Notes: a model not told the origin generated them from the sequence alone. A stretch of DNA of 64,000 bases from Luteolibacter algae (GCF_042683045.1 NZ_JBHUIT010000003.1:124001-188000); one strand, 5' to 3'; positions 16,973 through 26,394 are shown, counted from the stretch's first letter. Program-made: numbers and translations.

Positions 16973-17710
16973 CTAGCGCCTACGTCTCAATAGCAGCAAG
17001 CCGCCGATCATTCCGAGCAAAGCGCTACCCGGCTCCGGCACACTGAAAGACATGTTATCAAAGGTATAGACGTTTCCTTCCTGGCCGTTGAAAGTCTGAA
17101 GGAACAAGGTCTTGACGCCATTGACGGGGAGACCTCCCATTGCGTTGGTATCGCTCGAAGCCGTCGTGGTCCGGGTGTTATCGATCCACACATCGTAGGC
17201 GCCTGTGACGAGCGTTTGCATGGTGTTGTCAGGTGCGGTGTAGGCAAAGTCAGCGCCTGTGACGTTGAAAAAGATATTAAAGGTTACCGGAGTCGTCCCA
17301 ACCGCGCCACCATTGAGCGTATAGGCAAAATCCGCCACTTCGTTACTGCCGGTGCTACGTCCGCCTTCCGTCATCTGGAGGAAAATCGAGTTATTTGTTG
17401 CTGGGTCTGGCACGACATCGTGTGTGATATCAAAGGTAAATCGTCCAGCAAGAGCCGCAGTGGCATTTTCAATCGCCAGCTGCTGGCGGTTGGTATCTGC
17501 GGTAAGAGTCACACCTCCACTGCCATTAGCCACCACGCCGGAGGTCGTATCAAAAGTGCCCGTTCCGGTGGCGGTGGATACGCCGTTAAGGTCAGTTCCG
17601 GGAGTCGTGTAGGAATTAAAATCCTCGGACCAAGCCACGGTTAGGGCGGCGCTAGCTGATTGAACGGCGAAGATTCCAGAGAGAAATATACTGTTTAGGA
17701 TAAATTTCAT
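16973..17710 (-). CDS. PEP-CTERM sorting-domain exported protein
   Basis: A 245-residue exported protein. The start at 17710 gives a signal peptide (MKFILNSIFLSGIFAVQSAS, then AA). An AGGGG Shine-Dalgarno lies just upstream, one of the few visible in this window. The mature part is a beta-rich, Thr/Gly/Asn-rich domain (about residues 23-215). It ends in a PEP-CTERM sorting signal: VPEPGSALLGMIGG, a Leu-rich membrane segment, then RRRR. Such tails are recognised and cleaved by exosortase in organisms making exopolysaccharide; no exosortase gene is in this window. The substrate or ligand is unknown. The long AT-rich divergent region shared with phoH probably holds its promoter. Confidence 0.88.
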   Translation of the reverse strand: MKFILNSIFLSGIFAVQSASAALTVAWSEDFNSYTTPGTDLNGVSTATGTGTFDTTSGVVANGSGGVTLTADTNRQQLAIENATAALAGRFTFDITHDVVPDPATNNSIFLQMTEGGRSTGSNEVADFAYTLNGGAVGTTPVTFNIFFNVTGADFAYTAPDNTMQTLVTGAYDVWIDNTRTTTASSDTNAMGGLPVNGVKTLFLQTFNGQEGNVYTFDNMSFSVPEPGSALLGMIGGLLLLRRRR

Positions 17711-17936
17711 ACCCCTAGGCTTTGAATAAGACTCCTTCCCCGTCAATAAAAAACTTAACTAAAACTATTACATGTAACTCCCAACTTGTTGATAATAAGA
17801 ATCCAGCAGTTATCCATGCGCCATTGCCAGCGAGGTTGGAACGATAAATCGCATATTCACAATCCCTGTCCCGAATACTGTTTTACTCCGACGCTGCAGG
17901 GATTATGGTTGCGGGATAACCTACATTCCGCATCGC

Positions 17937-18893
17937 TTGAAACCCATCACTCTAAAGATTGAATACGATACACCGCAGTTTCTCCATGGCCTATTTGCCA
18001 ACGATAGGCGGAACCTTACCTATCTGGAGAAGGAGATCGGGGTGAAAACGGTTTCCCGGGAGGGATGGATCAGCTTCACCGGTGAGGAGGCAGCTACGGC
18101 GACGGCGAAGAATATTTTTGCGGATTTGGAAGCATCACAGCGAAACGGTTCCCACATTTCGGACCGGGATTTCCGGTTGGCGATCGATATCGCGAAGCAG
18201 GCGGGAGATACTCCGCTGAACTCACTTTCTACGATTAAATTAGTAGGATCGAAAAACCGGAAAACCGTTTCACCCAGGACGCCGAACCAGTTGGCTTATG
18301 TGAAAGCCATACAGGAAAACGATGTGAGCTTCGGGCTCGGTCCGGCGGGAACGGGTAAAACCTATCTCGCCATGGCTGTGGGCTTGCACATGTTGAAGAA
18401 GCGGCAGGTCCACCGGATTATACTCACGCGCCCGGCAGTTGAGGCGGGTGAAGCGCTGGGCTTTCTTCCCGGCGATCTGAAGGAAAAGGTAGCCCCATAC
18501 CTACGTCCTCTTTATGATGCCATCAATGACATGCTGGATCCCGAGGAAGCGCAGCGCTATCTGGATGAGTCCATTATTGAAATAGCGCCCCTGGCATTCA
18601 TGCGCGGGAGGACGCTTTCCCGCTCTTTCGTGATCCTGGATGAGGCCCAGAATACGACGCGGGAGCAAATGTTCATGACTCTCACCCGTTTGGGCGAAGA
18701 GTCGAAACTCGTGGTCACCGGTGACAGCTCACAGGTGGATTTGAAGCCCGGTATTCACTCCGGACTGCACGAAGCGGAGCACGCTCTCGGCGATATTGAG
18801 GGAATATCTTTCACCAGGTTTTCGCCATCGGACATCGTCCGCCATCCTATCGTGGAGCATATCGTGAAAGCCTATGAAAAATTCAGGGCCTAG
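17937..18893 (+). CDS. phoH: PhoH-like ATPase (YbeZ type)
   Basis: A 318-residue protein. N-terminal KH-like region (about residues 1-95) is followed by a PhoH P-loop ATPase domain. The Walker A motif is GPAGTGKTYLAMAVG (near residue 134), the PhoH signature is LTRPAVEAGEALGFLPGDLK, and Walker B is FVILDEAQN (near residue 234). YbeZ-type PhoH proteins bind RNA and are usually coupled with the YbeY endonuclease in rRNA maturation; ybeY does not follow here. The TTG at 17937 is the only plausible start, because the first upstream ATG frame is closed by a stop. Its 3' end overlaps the convergent XylR-like gene by 4 bases. Confidence 0.9.
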   Translation: MKPITLKIEYDTPQFLHGLFANDRRNLTYLEKEIGVKTVSREGWISFTGEEAATATAKNIFADLEASQRNGSHISDRDFRLAIDIAKQAGDTPLNSLSTIKLVGSKNRKTVSPRTPNQLAYVKAIQENDVSFGLGPAGTGKTYLAMAVGLHMLKKRQVHRIILTRPAVEAGEALGFLPGDLKEKVAPYLRPLYDAINDMLDPEEAQRYLDESIIEIAPLAFMRGRTLSRSFVILDEAQNTTREQMFMTLTRLGEESKLVVTGDSSQVDLKPGIHSGLHEAEHALGDIEGISFTRFSPSDIVRHPIVEHIVKAYEKFRA

Positions 18894-20077
18894 CTTTTCT
18901 GCCCACCCGCGGATTTCGGAGGATTTGGCTCGCGGGATATCAGGCGATACTTACCGGGCGAGATTCCGGTTTCTTCTTTGAAGACCGTTCCCAGATAGTT
19001 GTAAGTCGCATAACCGCAGGCCTCGGCGACTTCCTGAATGGAGAGGTTCGTCTTGGAAAGAAGCTTACGGGCCCGCTCAATCCGCACCCTGCGGATCTCC
19101 TGGGCGGGGCTTCTACCCAGATGACGAATAAAGCGACGCTCCAGTGACCTTCTGGCCATTGGAACCTCTTTTAAAATATCCTCCACCTGAATGTTTTCAC
19201 AGGCATGCTCCCGGAGATAATTCAACGCGCGGACCAGTTGGGAATCATTGATCGCCATCGTCTCCGTAGAGAGTCGCTTCACGACTTCCTTGGGTTTCAT
19301 CAGCACGGTTTGCTCGGGAGGTTTCTGTCCGGCTAGCATCCGGTGGAGAATGGACGCCGCTTCAAATCCTATTTCCCGGGCCGGTGTCACGACTCCTGAG
19401 AGCGGCGGATGACACGCGTCGCTCAGCAAGTCATCGAAGTCTCCAGCCAATATCGCCACATCATTGGGGACGGAGATCTCCGCTTGACGGCAGGCACTCA
19501 CCAAATCCCGTCCGATCTGAAAACCCCATGTGTAAATCCCGATCGGCTTCGGTAGATTCTTCAGCCACGGGATCAGCCGATCATCACTTCTTGGCCAGGT
19601 GGGATCATTGCCGTGTCCCTGCTCGGGCTTGAAGATATGGCAATCCGTCCCGGTTTCCGCCAATCGTTTTTGAAATGCCTGTTCGTGCCTCTGTACATAA
19701 GGAAGATCCATTCTCCCTACGTAAGCAAACTGGCTCAATCCCCGGTCCCGCAGATGAGCTTCCGCCAAAGAGCAAGCGACCTCGTTATCGACGGTGACCC
19801 GAGGAAAATTACAGTTTTCAAAAACAATTCCGGAAACATTCACCACAGGAATCGCCATTCTTTCGAAAAGCGCGGACATCTCGGGAGACGTGATCCGTGC
19901 CACCACGCCGTCGAATTCAAAACCCTGGGGTAGAGTTGGCTGCTCATTGCGACCTGAAGGATTGATCCACACGTCCCAAGGACCTACTTCGATCGCGTAA
20001 TCCAAAACACCTCTTACGATCCTACGCCCCCATCCGGTGGCCGTATCAACAAGTATGGCAATTTTCGGAACTTTCAT
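18890..20077 (-). CDS. XylR-like transcriptional regulator (substrate-binding domain plus AraC HTH)
   Basis: A 395-residue regulator. The N-terminal two-thirds (about residues 5-275) is a LacI/GalR-type periplasmic-binding-protein-like sensor fold (KIAILVDTATGWGRRIVRGV). The C-terminal ~100 residues are an AraC/XylS double helix-turn-helix DNA-binding domain, with SIQEVAEACGYATYNYLG in the second helix-turn-helix. XylR of E. coli has this layout and activates genes on sugar binding. Here it is divergent from an FAD-dependent oxidoreductase and a sodium symporter, so it probably regulates them in response to a carbohydrate-like substrate. The 177-base divergent region contains an imperfect palindrome. 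Confidence 0.88.
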   Translation of the reverse strand: MKVPKIAILVDTATGWGRRIVRGVLDYAIEVGPWDVWINPSGRNEQPTLPQGFEFDGVVARITSPEMSALFERMAIPVVNVSGIVFENCNFPRVTVDNEVACSLAEAHLRDRGLSQFAYVGRMDLPYVQRHEQAFQKRLAETGTDCHIFKPEQGHGNDPTWPRSDDRLIPWLKNLPKPIGIYTWGFQIGRDLVSACRQAEISVPNDVAILAGDFDDLLSDACHPPLSGVVTPAREIGFEAASILHRMLAGQKPPEQTVLMKPKEVVKRLSTETMAINDSQLVRALNYLREHACENIQVEDILKEVPMARRSLERRFIRHLGRSPAQEIRRVRIERARKLLSKTNLSIQEVAEACGYATYNYLGTVFKEETGISPGKYRLISREPNPPKSAGGQKS

Positions 20078-20162
20078 GACATCTTCGTTTGGATAACAAG
20101 ACTTCCGTTCTGGAGTGGTAAGGATCGATCGTCAAGGCAATATGACGCATTCCCGAAGAAAA

Positions 20163-20180
20163 TAGACGCTTTTGCGTATA
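20163..20180. promoter_or_regulatory. Imperfect palindrome between the XylR-like regulator and the FAD oxidoreductase (candidate operator)
   Basis: TAGACGC (20163-20169), a TTTT spacer, then GCGTATA (20174-20180) form an imperfect dyad with 6 of 7 arm bases matching. It sits in the divergent region about 85 bases upstream of both start codons, suited to a regulator bound between two promoters. Binding by the XylR-like protein is inference. Confidence 0.4.
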
Positions 20181-20254
20181 GTCAGTCCAATGATTAGTCG
20201 ATAGAAATCCGAAAACAAACTAGCACTCACAGACCGAGGGTAAGAGAGAATTTC

Positions 20255-22531
20255 ATGAAGATATTTGAGAAAGAAGCAGGACGGCGTTTGAAACAAGACA
20301 TTTTGCATGCAGATCTTGTCGTTACTGGTGGAGGATTGGCAGGGGTTTGTGCTGCGATTACAGCCGCGCGCGAAGGGATGAAGGTCGTTTTGGTCCAAGA
20401 CAGGCCTGTCTTGGGCGGCAATGCGTCCAGTGAAGTGAGGCTCTGGGCTCTGGGTGCCACGTCCCATCTGGGAAATAATAACCGCTGGTCCCGCGAAGGC
20501 GGAGTGATGGGTGAAATTCTGGTGGAAAACCTTTATCGGAACCCGGAAGGGAACGCCAATTTGCTCGATGCACTGTTACTCGATAAGGTTCTCTTGGAGC
20601 CGGCCATCACGCTTCTTCTGGACACGGCGGTGAATTCCCTCCGAAAGAATGAGCTCGGCCATATCTCGGAAATCGGTGCCTTTTGCAGCCAGAATTCCAC
20701 CTGCTACACACTCGCGGCTCCACTTTTTATCGATGCCTCGGGCGATGGGATACTGGGCTTTCTCAGCGGAGCTAGCTACCGGATCGGCGCGGAGGCGGCC
20801 TCCGAGTTTGATGAGGCATTCGCCCCCGATGAGGAATATGGCGGGCTTTTAGGCCACTCCATGTATTTTTATTCCAGAGATACAGGGAAGCCTGTGAGCT
20901 ATGTCGCCCCTTCCTTCGCCCTCAAGGATATCACAAAGATCCCCCGTTATAAAAACTTCAAGGCCGGGGATACCGGCTGTCAGCTATGGTGGCTGGAGCA
21001 CGGCGGACGGCTGGATACCATTCACGATACCCGCCAAATCAAACAAGACCTGCTGGGAGTCATCTATGGAGTATGGGATTACATCAAAAACTCAGGAAAT
21101 TTTCCAGAGGCCGAGAACCTCACGCTCGAGTGGGTCGGCAACGTCCCCGGAAAGCGCGAAAGCCGCCGTTTCGTGGGCGATTATATGCTCTCCCAGAAAG
21201 ATGTGATCGAGCAAAGGTGCTTCAAAGATGCCGTCGCGTATGGTGGCTGGGCTATCGATCTCCATCCCGGCGACGGAGTTTTCAGCAAACTGAACGGATG
21301 CACACAATGGCACAGCAAGGGTGTTTACCAAATCCCGTATCGAACGATGTATAGCCGGGATATCCCCAATCTGTTTCTCGCAGGCAGAATAATCAGTGCC
21401 ACGCACGTTGCCTTCGGGTCGACACGCGTTATGGCGACTACTGGCCATTCTGCCCAGGCAGTAGGTATGGCCGCCGCCATCTGTGCGGAAAAAGGCATCT
21501 TGCCGCGCGATGTTCTGGGAGAGGAGCAAATGGGGCTGCTTCAGCGTAGGCTCACACGGACCGGCCACTACATACCTTTTCTCGATATCGAGGATCCGGA
21601 AAATCTCGCCAGCAAGGCCTCGGCAAACGCCAGCAGCACTTTCGAGCTCCACGAACTCACGCCTGGAGCCGATCGTGATCCGCTTGATCGCCCGCGGGCC
21701 ATGCTTGTCCCGTGCAAGAAGGGCAGTGTTCCTCCGGTGACCTTTTATCTGGACGTGGAAAGCGGCTGCGAAATCGAGGCACAGCTCCGTATTTCATCGC
21801 GCAGCGCCAGCTTTACCCCGGATATCACTCTGGAAACATGCAGAATCAGCGTGCCTTCAGGGAAAACCGTGCCGCTGGAAATCGCTTTCCAAAGCAGGAT
21901 CGAGCACGATCAATATGTGTTCCTTTGCCTAATGCCTGTGGAGGGAGTTTCAGTCATCACCTCGGATCAGCGGGTCACCGGAGTGCTTTCCGTCTCGCAT
22001 AGTGGCAATGACAAGGTCGCCCGTTCTTCCGTGCAGGAGCCGCCGGCCGGGATCGGTGTCGACAGAGTCGAGTTCTGGCTTCCCCAGCGGAGACCCGGAG
22101 GGAAAAACTTTGCGTTGAAATTTGCCGAGCCGATCCATCGCTTTGAGGCAGCACAGGTTCTCAGCGGCCCACAGCGTCCGTCGTTTGGGCCGAACGCATG
22201 GGTCGCAGCTGCCGGAGACAAACAACCTTCTTTGAAATTGAAATGGCAGGAAGCGATCGAAGTAAAAACCGTCGCCCTCTTCTTCGATACGGATTTCGAC
22301 CATCCGATGGAAACCGTCCAAATGGGCCATCCAGAACGGGAAATGCCTTTCTGCGTTAAGGATTTTGATCTCATCGATGGTGATGGGAAAATCATCCACG
22401 AAGCCCGTGACAATCATTCCACGCGCTATCTTGGGACCATGCCCGAGGGGATGCTGCTCGCGGAATTGACCGTGCGGGTTCTCGCTACCCACGGTGCTCC
22501 CGCAGCGATATTTCAAATTCAATGCTTTTGA
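20255..22531 (+). CDS. FAD-dependent oxidoreductase, probably in carbohydrate catabolism
   Basis: A 758-residue protein. An N-terminal FAD-binding Rossmann motif GGGLAGVCAA starts at residue 25, followed by DRPVLGGNASSEVR and a long FAD-dependent oxidoreductase domain (to about residue 440). That domain includes RIISATHVAFGSTRVMATTG, which resembles the C-terminal FAD-contact motif of the family. The remaining ~300 residues are beta-rich with no match that I recognise. Proteins of this type are common in Verrucomicrobia and Planctomycetes near sugar-transport genes. Gene context (XylR-like regulator upstream, symporter downstream at 41 bases) suggests uptake and oxidation of one substrate. 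The substrate is unknown. No signal peptide is visible. Confidence 0.8.
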   Translation: MKIFEKEAGRRLKQDILHADLVVTGGGLAGVCAAITAAREGMKVVLVQDRPVLGGNASSEVRLWALGATSHLGNNNRWSREGGVMGEILVENLYRNPEGNANLLDALLLDKVLLEPAITLLLDTAVNSLRKNELGHISEIGAFCSQNSTCYTLAAPLFIDASGDGILGFLSGASYRIGAEAASEFDEAFAPDEEYGGLLGHSMYFYSRDTGKPVSYVAPSFALKDITKIPRYKNFKAGDTGCQLWWLEHGGRLDTIHDTRQIKQDLLGVIYGVWDYIKNSGNFPEAENLTLEWVGNVPGKRESRRFVGDYMLSQKDVIEQRCFKDAVAYGGWAIDLHPGDGVFSKLNGCTQWHSKGVYQIPYRTMYSRDIPNLFLAGRIISATHVAFGSTRVMATTGHSAQAVGMAAAICAEKGILPRDVLGEEQMGLLQRRLTRTGHYIPFLDIEDPENLASKASANASSTFELHELTPGADRDPLDRPRAMLVPCKKGSVPPVTFYLDVESGCEIEAQLRISSRSASFTPDITLETCRISVPSGKTVPLEIAFQSRIEHDQYVFLCLMPVEGVSVITSDQRVTGVLSVSHSGNDKVARSSVQEPPAGIGVDRVEFWLPQRRPGGKNFALKFAEPIHRFEAAQVLSGPQRPSFGPNAWVAAAGDKQPSLKLKWQEAIEVKTVALFFDTDFDHPMETVQMGHPEREMPFCVKDFDLIDGDGKIIHEARDNHSTRYLGTMPEGMLLAELTVRVLATHGAPAAIFQIQCF

Positions 22532-22572
22532 TCAGGGTTGGAAACCACAGCCTCCCCCTCTGAATAACACCC

Positions 22573-24303
22573 ATGCAGCTCACCGACTATCTCGTCATCC
22601 TTCTCTACGTGCTCGGCATCGTCGGTGCCGGATTGATTTTCGCCCGGAAGGTTAAAAGCTCCAATGACATGTTCTCCGCCGGCGGCCAATCCCCGTGGTG
22701 GGTCTCCGGATTGTCAGGCTTCATGACAATGTTCTCTGCCGGGACATTCGTGGTATGGGGCGGCATTGCCTATCGATTCGGCTTTGTGGCAGTGGCCATC
22801 AGCATGTGTTACGGCATCGCCGCACTGCTCGTCGGCTGGTTCCTTGCAGGTTATTGGCGAAAACTCGGCGTTAGCTCGGCCGCGGAGTTTCTGAGACTAC
22901 GTTTTGGAAAATCCGTCGTGCAGTTCTACACCTGGTTCCAAGGCTTCGTGGGCATTCTCAGCATGGGCGGAGCCGTCTATGCTCTGGCTAAAATCATCAG
23001 TGCACTGATGCCGCTACCACAGGGCCACTTTCTCGCGGATCCGGCTACCGGATTGCTTTCCGTATCCTTCGCCTCGCTAGCAATCTGTATCATGGTCATT
23101 CTGATCACATTTTCCGGCGGCCTGTGGGCCGTGCTGATGACTGATGTGCTGCAGTTTGTCATTCTCACAGTATCGGTCATCTTTGTCGTGCCGCTGATTC
23201 TCATGAAGGCAGGCGGGCTGGGAGCCTTCATCGAAAAGATGCCCGAGGGTTTCGCATCGCCCGTGGCCGAGGATTTCACCTGGTGGTTCCTGATCGGCTG
23301 GGTGCTCATCCATTTCTTCAAAATCGGCGGAGAGTGGGCATTTGTTCAGCGTTACACATGTGTCCCGAGTGCCGGAGATGCAAAAAAATCCGCTTATATT
23401 TTCGGCGTGATGTATCTCATCAGCCCGATCATCTGGATGATGCCACCTTTGGTCTACCGGGTGATCAATCCCGATGCCGATTTCGAGCAGGCATATATTC
23501 TCGCCTGCCAAATGGTTCTTCCGGCCGGTATGATGGGCCTGATGGTCGCGGCAATGGCCTCGGCGACGGCCAGCATGGCGACGACCCAGCTAAATGTCTT
23601 CGCAGGCGCCTTTACCACGGAACTTTACCAGCAGCTTATCAATAAATCCGCCTCAGAGAAGCAGCTTGTTTTCGTGGGACGGGTTCTCACCGCAATACTG
23701 GGGATCGGTGTCTTGATCGCCGCCTTACTGATCCCGCGTTACGGATACACAAAATTCATCATTGAAATCACCACGTTGCTTACGGGACCGTTGGTTTTGC
23801 CCACAATCTGGGGGCTCTTTTCACGAAAAATCGGCCTCAGGGAAGTCTGGATCACCACGTTCCTAAGCTTTCTCGCCCTGATTGTTCTGAAATTCGGTCT
23901 CAGCCAGACAGGATTCCTAAGCGGTATCACAGCTCTGGAACCATTGATCACCTTGGTTTCAGATCATATCAGGCTAGCGGATCTTACCTCGGGAATTGCT
24001 GTGCCTTTTCTCATTCTCTGCATTTTGGAGGTTTTCACGAAATCCGAACATCCCGGCTGGCAGCGGGTTATGGCGAGCAAGGCCAGCTACCAGGAGCTGC
24101 CACCTGTGGAGGCCTCCACCATGCCCGCCAAAATGGTGGCTGTCACCTTGGCTATCGTTGCCGCTGTCATGGCCGCTCTCGCTATGATCGACAAGGCGGA
24201 GGGAAAAATTCTCCTGATCTTCTCAGCCGTATTATTGGGAATTTCCGGAGTGACCTTTGCCACCGTGAGAAAAATATCGGCACGGAGCTCCGGGAGATCC
24301 TGA
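22573..24303 (+). CDS. Sodium:solute symporter (SSS family)
   Basis: A 576-residue integral membrane transporter with about 13 hydrophobic segments. The first begins TDYLVILLYVLGIVGAGLIF, and the segment RKLGVSSAAEFLRLRFGKSV after the third segment is typical of SSS proteins such as PutP and SGLT. Members cotransport sugars, amino acids or organic acids with Na+. It directly follows the FAD oxidoreductase gene and is likely in one operon, so it probably imports that enzyme's substrate. The C-terminus ends in a basic cytosolic tail. The substrate cannot be read from the sequence. Confidence 0.88.
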   Translation: MQLTDYLVILLYVLGIVGAGLIFARKVKSSNDMFSAGGQSPWWVSGLSGFMTMFSAGTFVVWGGIAYRFGFVAVAISMCYGIAALLVGWFLAGYWRKLGVSSAAEFLRLRFGKSVVQFYTWFQGFVGILSMGGAVYALAKIISALMPLPQGHFLADPATGLLSVSFASLAICIMVILITFSGGLWAVLMTDVLQFVILTVSVIFVVPLILMKAGGLGAFIEKMPEGFASPVAEDFTWWFLIGWVLIHFFKIGGEWAFVQRYTCVPSAGDAKKSAYIFGVMYLISPIIWMMPPLVYRVINPDADFEQAYILACQMVLPAGMMGLMVAAMASATASMATTQLNVFAGAFTTELYQQLINKSASEKQLVFVGRVLTAILGIGVLIAALLIPRYGYTKFIIEITTLLTGPLVLPTIWGLFSRKIGLREVWITTFLSFLALIVLKFGLSQTGFLSGITALEPLITLVSDHIRLADLTSGIAVPFLILCILEVFTKSEHPGWQRVMASKASYQELPPVEASTMPAKMVAVTLAIVAAVMAALAMIDKAEGKILLIFSAVLLGISGVTFATVRKISARSSGRS

Positions 24304-24437
24304 ACCTTTACGTTTTTTTAATATTTTAGTTCACGCATAACACTAATACAGAGGGATTAAGCAATTTTAGTAGCCTTTACAGCGTTCTGACGGCGTGTAG
24401 CATTATCCCACACTGCCCACCCGCATCCCCCCCTTAC

Positions 24438-25037
24438 ATGTTCCGTCAGTCACGCCCCCCTGACCCTGACCAAGACCTCGTTTCCCGCGCCAAAGAAGGC
24501 GATACCCGGGCTTTCGATGCCTTGATCCTCAAGTATGGCGACAAACTATTTGGTCTGGTTTATAGCATGACTTCCCACAAGGAAGACACCCACGATTTAC
24601 TCCAGGAAATTTTTGCCAAAGCTTATCAATCGCTCCCCAGGTTTCAGGGTAAATCCACTTTCTACACGTGGATCTACCAGATTGCCACCAACCGCACATT
24701 GAACTTCCTGAAGAAGCGGAAGACCCGTGCGACGAGTAGCATCAATGAAATGGAAAGTGCCATCCATCAGGATCCGGCACTCATTGACACCACCAGCACT
24801 GCCAACCCGGAGAGGCAATCGAGTATCAACGAACTCCAGAAAAAATTGAACGAATCCATGATGACACTGTCTGAATCCCACAGAATGGTTGTCACACTAT
24901 TCGATATCCAGGGACTCTCGCACGGCGAGATCGCCGCCATATTGAAAACCTCTGAGGGAACCATTCGATCCAGACTCCATTATGCGCACCTTCAACTCCA
25001 GTCTGCCTTACAGCAAACCTGGGAGGAAAGATTTTAA
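24438..25037 (+). CDS. ECF-type RNA polymerase sigma factor
   Basis: A 199-residue sigma-70 family factor. Region 2 (about residues 20-90) contains DLLQEIFAKAYQSL and FYTWIYQIATNRTLNFLKKR, which bind core polymerase and the -10 element. Region 4 (about 130-190) contains SHGEIAAILKTSEGTIRSRL, the helix-turn-helix for the -35 element. Regions 1 and 3 are absent, as in ECF (extracytoplasmic function) sigma factors. The next gene on the same strand encodes a one-TM protein with a cytosolic N-terminus, a layout often seen for anti-sigma factors. That is followed by a periplasmic PDZ protein, so an envelope-stress regulon is plausible. Confidence 0.93.
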   Translation: MFRQSRPPDPDQDLVSRAKEGDTRAFDALILKYGDKLFGLVYSMTSHKEDTHDLLQEIFAKAYQSLPRFQGKSTFYTWIYQIATNRTLNFLKKRKTRATSSINEMESAIHQDPALIDTTSTANPERQSSINELQKKLNESMMTLSESHRMVVTLFDIQGLSHGEIAAILKTSEGTIRSRLHYAHLQLQSALQQTWEERF

Positions 25038-25089
25038 AAACATCTTGCGCAAGGTGGATATATTTTATAAATCTTAAGCATCATCCGCC

Positions 25090-25476
25090 ATGAAACCTTC
25101 GGTCGAACAAATAAGTGAACTTCTCTCGCAGCGCAGCGATTTGCGCCCGGAGGAAGGCTACTGGCAGGATTTCCTTCAGGAATTTCACCATAATCAGCGC
25201 GCGGCTGAGACTTCCAGGTCCGCACCCGCTGCTTTTTTCGAGCGCATTCGCTCCTGGGTGTCTGAAGTGAGCCCGTCCAAATGGGCCTATGGTGCGGGCC
25301 TCGCCTACGCCGCAGCAACCGTTGCATTTTTCCTGGTTCCCCGTGGAGCCGAGGTTGAGACGATGCCAAGCTCACCGGTGAATCATCAGGTGGTTCCCGC
25401 TCCGGCTTTGGAGCAGTTGGAACAGTTGGACCTGGATCCTTCCACGGAAGGCACCGCAGGTGAGCAAGTGTTCTGA
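25090..25476 (+). CDS. Single-pass membrane protein, candidate anti-sigma factor
   Basis: A 128-residue protein. The N-terminal ~55 residues are soluble and acidic (RPEEGYWQDFLQEFHHNQRA), then one membrane segment (about residues 60-82, YGAGLAYAAATVAFFLV), then a short Pro/Glu-rich periplasmic tail ending LDPSTEGTAGEQVF. The topology (cytosolic N-terminus, one TM, short outside part) and its position 52 bases after an ECF sigma gene fit an anti-sigma role, which I infer. No zinc-binding HxxxCxxC motif is seen, so it is not a typical ZAS anti-sigma. The YWQDFLQEFH pattern is the most conserved-looking part. Confidence 0.65.
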   Translation: MKPSVEQISELLSQRSDLRPEEGYWQDFLQEFHHNQRAAETSRSAPAAFFERIRSWVSEVSPSKWAYGAGLAYAAATVAFFLVPRGAEVETMPSSPVNHQVVPAPALEQLEQLDLDPSTEGTAGEQVF

Positions 25477-25497
25477 TCCACCTTCCCCACCCCTTCG

Positions 25498-26394
25498 ATG
25501 GTCTCCCATAACCGCCTGATCCGGCCGGTAATGAGCCGCGTATTTTCTACTATTACGGGTATCGCAGTAGTTCCTCTGATCATGGGTAGCTTGATTTCCG
25601 CGGCCCCCGAGACCTACCCGATTGAGTTTTTGCCCTTGGCCAGCCGCGCCTGTGCAGTCGTATCCCCCGATCAAAAATTCCTGGTAAGCGCTTATGTGGA
25701 ATCCGCAACACTAAGCAAAGTGAATCACCTCCAGGATGCGCATAGGATCCCACTGAATCTATCCGGCCGGGACAAGGTCACCCGTCTCTGCTTTTTCAAA
25801 ACACTCAATCAAACAAAAGCTACCACCAATGATTGGGTGGAATCTTTTCTAGAGACCTCTCCCGAGAATCTCCATGCATTGGATAATGGGAAAATCATTG
25901 CCTGCCGGTTCGAGAAATGGATTTCAAGAGTAGGCGATAAAGTCCTGCCCTTGAGCTTACTTTATGTTTCCTTTCAGCAAAAAATTCCGCCGACCGGAAC
26001 ACCACTGGTAAACGCGCAAAACAAAATCATTGGCATTATTCTCCAGCCGGCAGGAGGCGCGGCGGCTTACGCAATCCCAGCCCAGGCGATTCACCGGGTG
26101 CAGAATGACATTATTGCTCATCATAAACTCGTCCGTGGCTGGGTCGGAATATCCTTGAGCACGGAATCGAATACTCCGCGTATTACCAGGATTTGGCCGG
26201 AATCACCTGCACAAAGGGCCAATCTCCGTGTGGATGATATTCTTCTGCGTGCCGGAGATTACACCACAGACCACTACCCCGAAGCTGTGAATGCGTTATT
26301 TTACACCGTCCCTGGTAAATCCACGACCATCGAGGTGCTTCGGGATGGGAAACGTATCCCCTGCAAGCTTACGCCAGTCGCGCAAAAACCTTGA
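25498..26394 (+). CDS. Periplasmic PDZ protein with a degenerate HtrA-type protease domain
   Basis: A 298-residue exported protein (signal-anchor about residues 14-35; a second possible start is at 25531). The segment PPTGTPLVNAQNKIIGIILQ lines up with the end of an HtrA trypsin domain (GNSGGPL...G.VIGI), but the catalytic Ser is replaced by Thr166. No His-Asp pair is visible, so it should be catalytically dead. A PDZ domain follows (about residues 213-295, RGWVGISL ... SPAQRANLRVDDILLRAGD). It is the third gene of a sigma-factor cluster, so it may sense or scaffold misfolded envelope proteins. Its 3' end lies 36 bases before a convergent topoisomerase gene. Confidence 0.75.
   Translation: MVSHNRLIRPVMSRVFSTITGIAVVPLIMGSLISAAPETYPIEFLPLASRACAVVSPDQKFLVSAYVESATLSKVNHLQDAHRIPLNLSGRDKVTRLCFFKTLNQTKATTNDWVESFLETSPENLHALDNGKIIACRFEKWISRVGDKVLPLSLLYVSFQQKIPPTGTPLVNAQNKIIGIILQPAGGAAAYAIPAQAIHRVQNDIIAHHKLVRGWVGISLSTESNTPRITRIWPESPAQRANLRVDDILLRAGDYTTDHYPEAVNALFYTVPGKSTTIEVLRDGKRIPCKLTPVAQKP

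Noticed and set aside
17800..17830. TTATCCATG resembling a DnaA box in the phoH/PEP-CTERM intergenic region
   Set aside because: One partial match is expected by chance, with no cluster of boxes, no dnaA/dnaN and no AT-rich unwinding region to support an origin.
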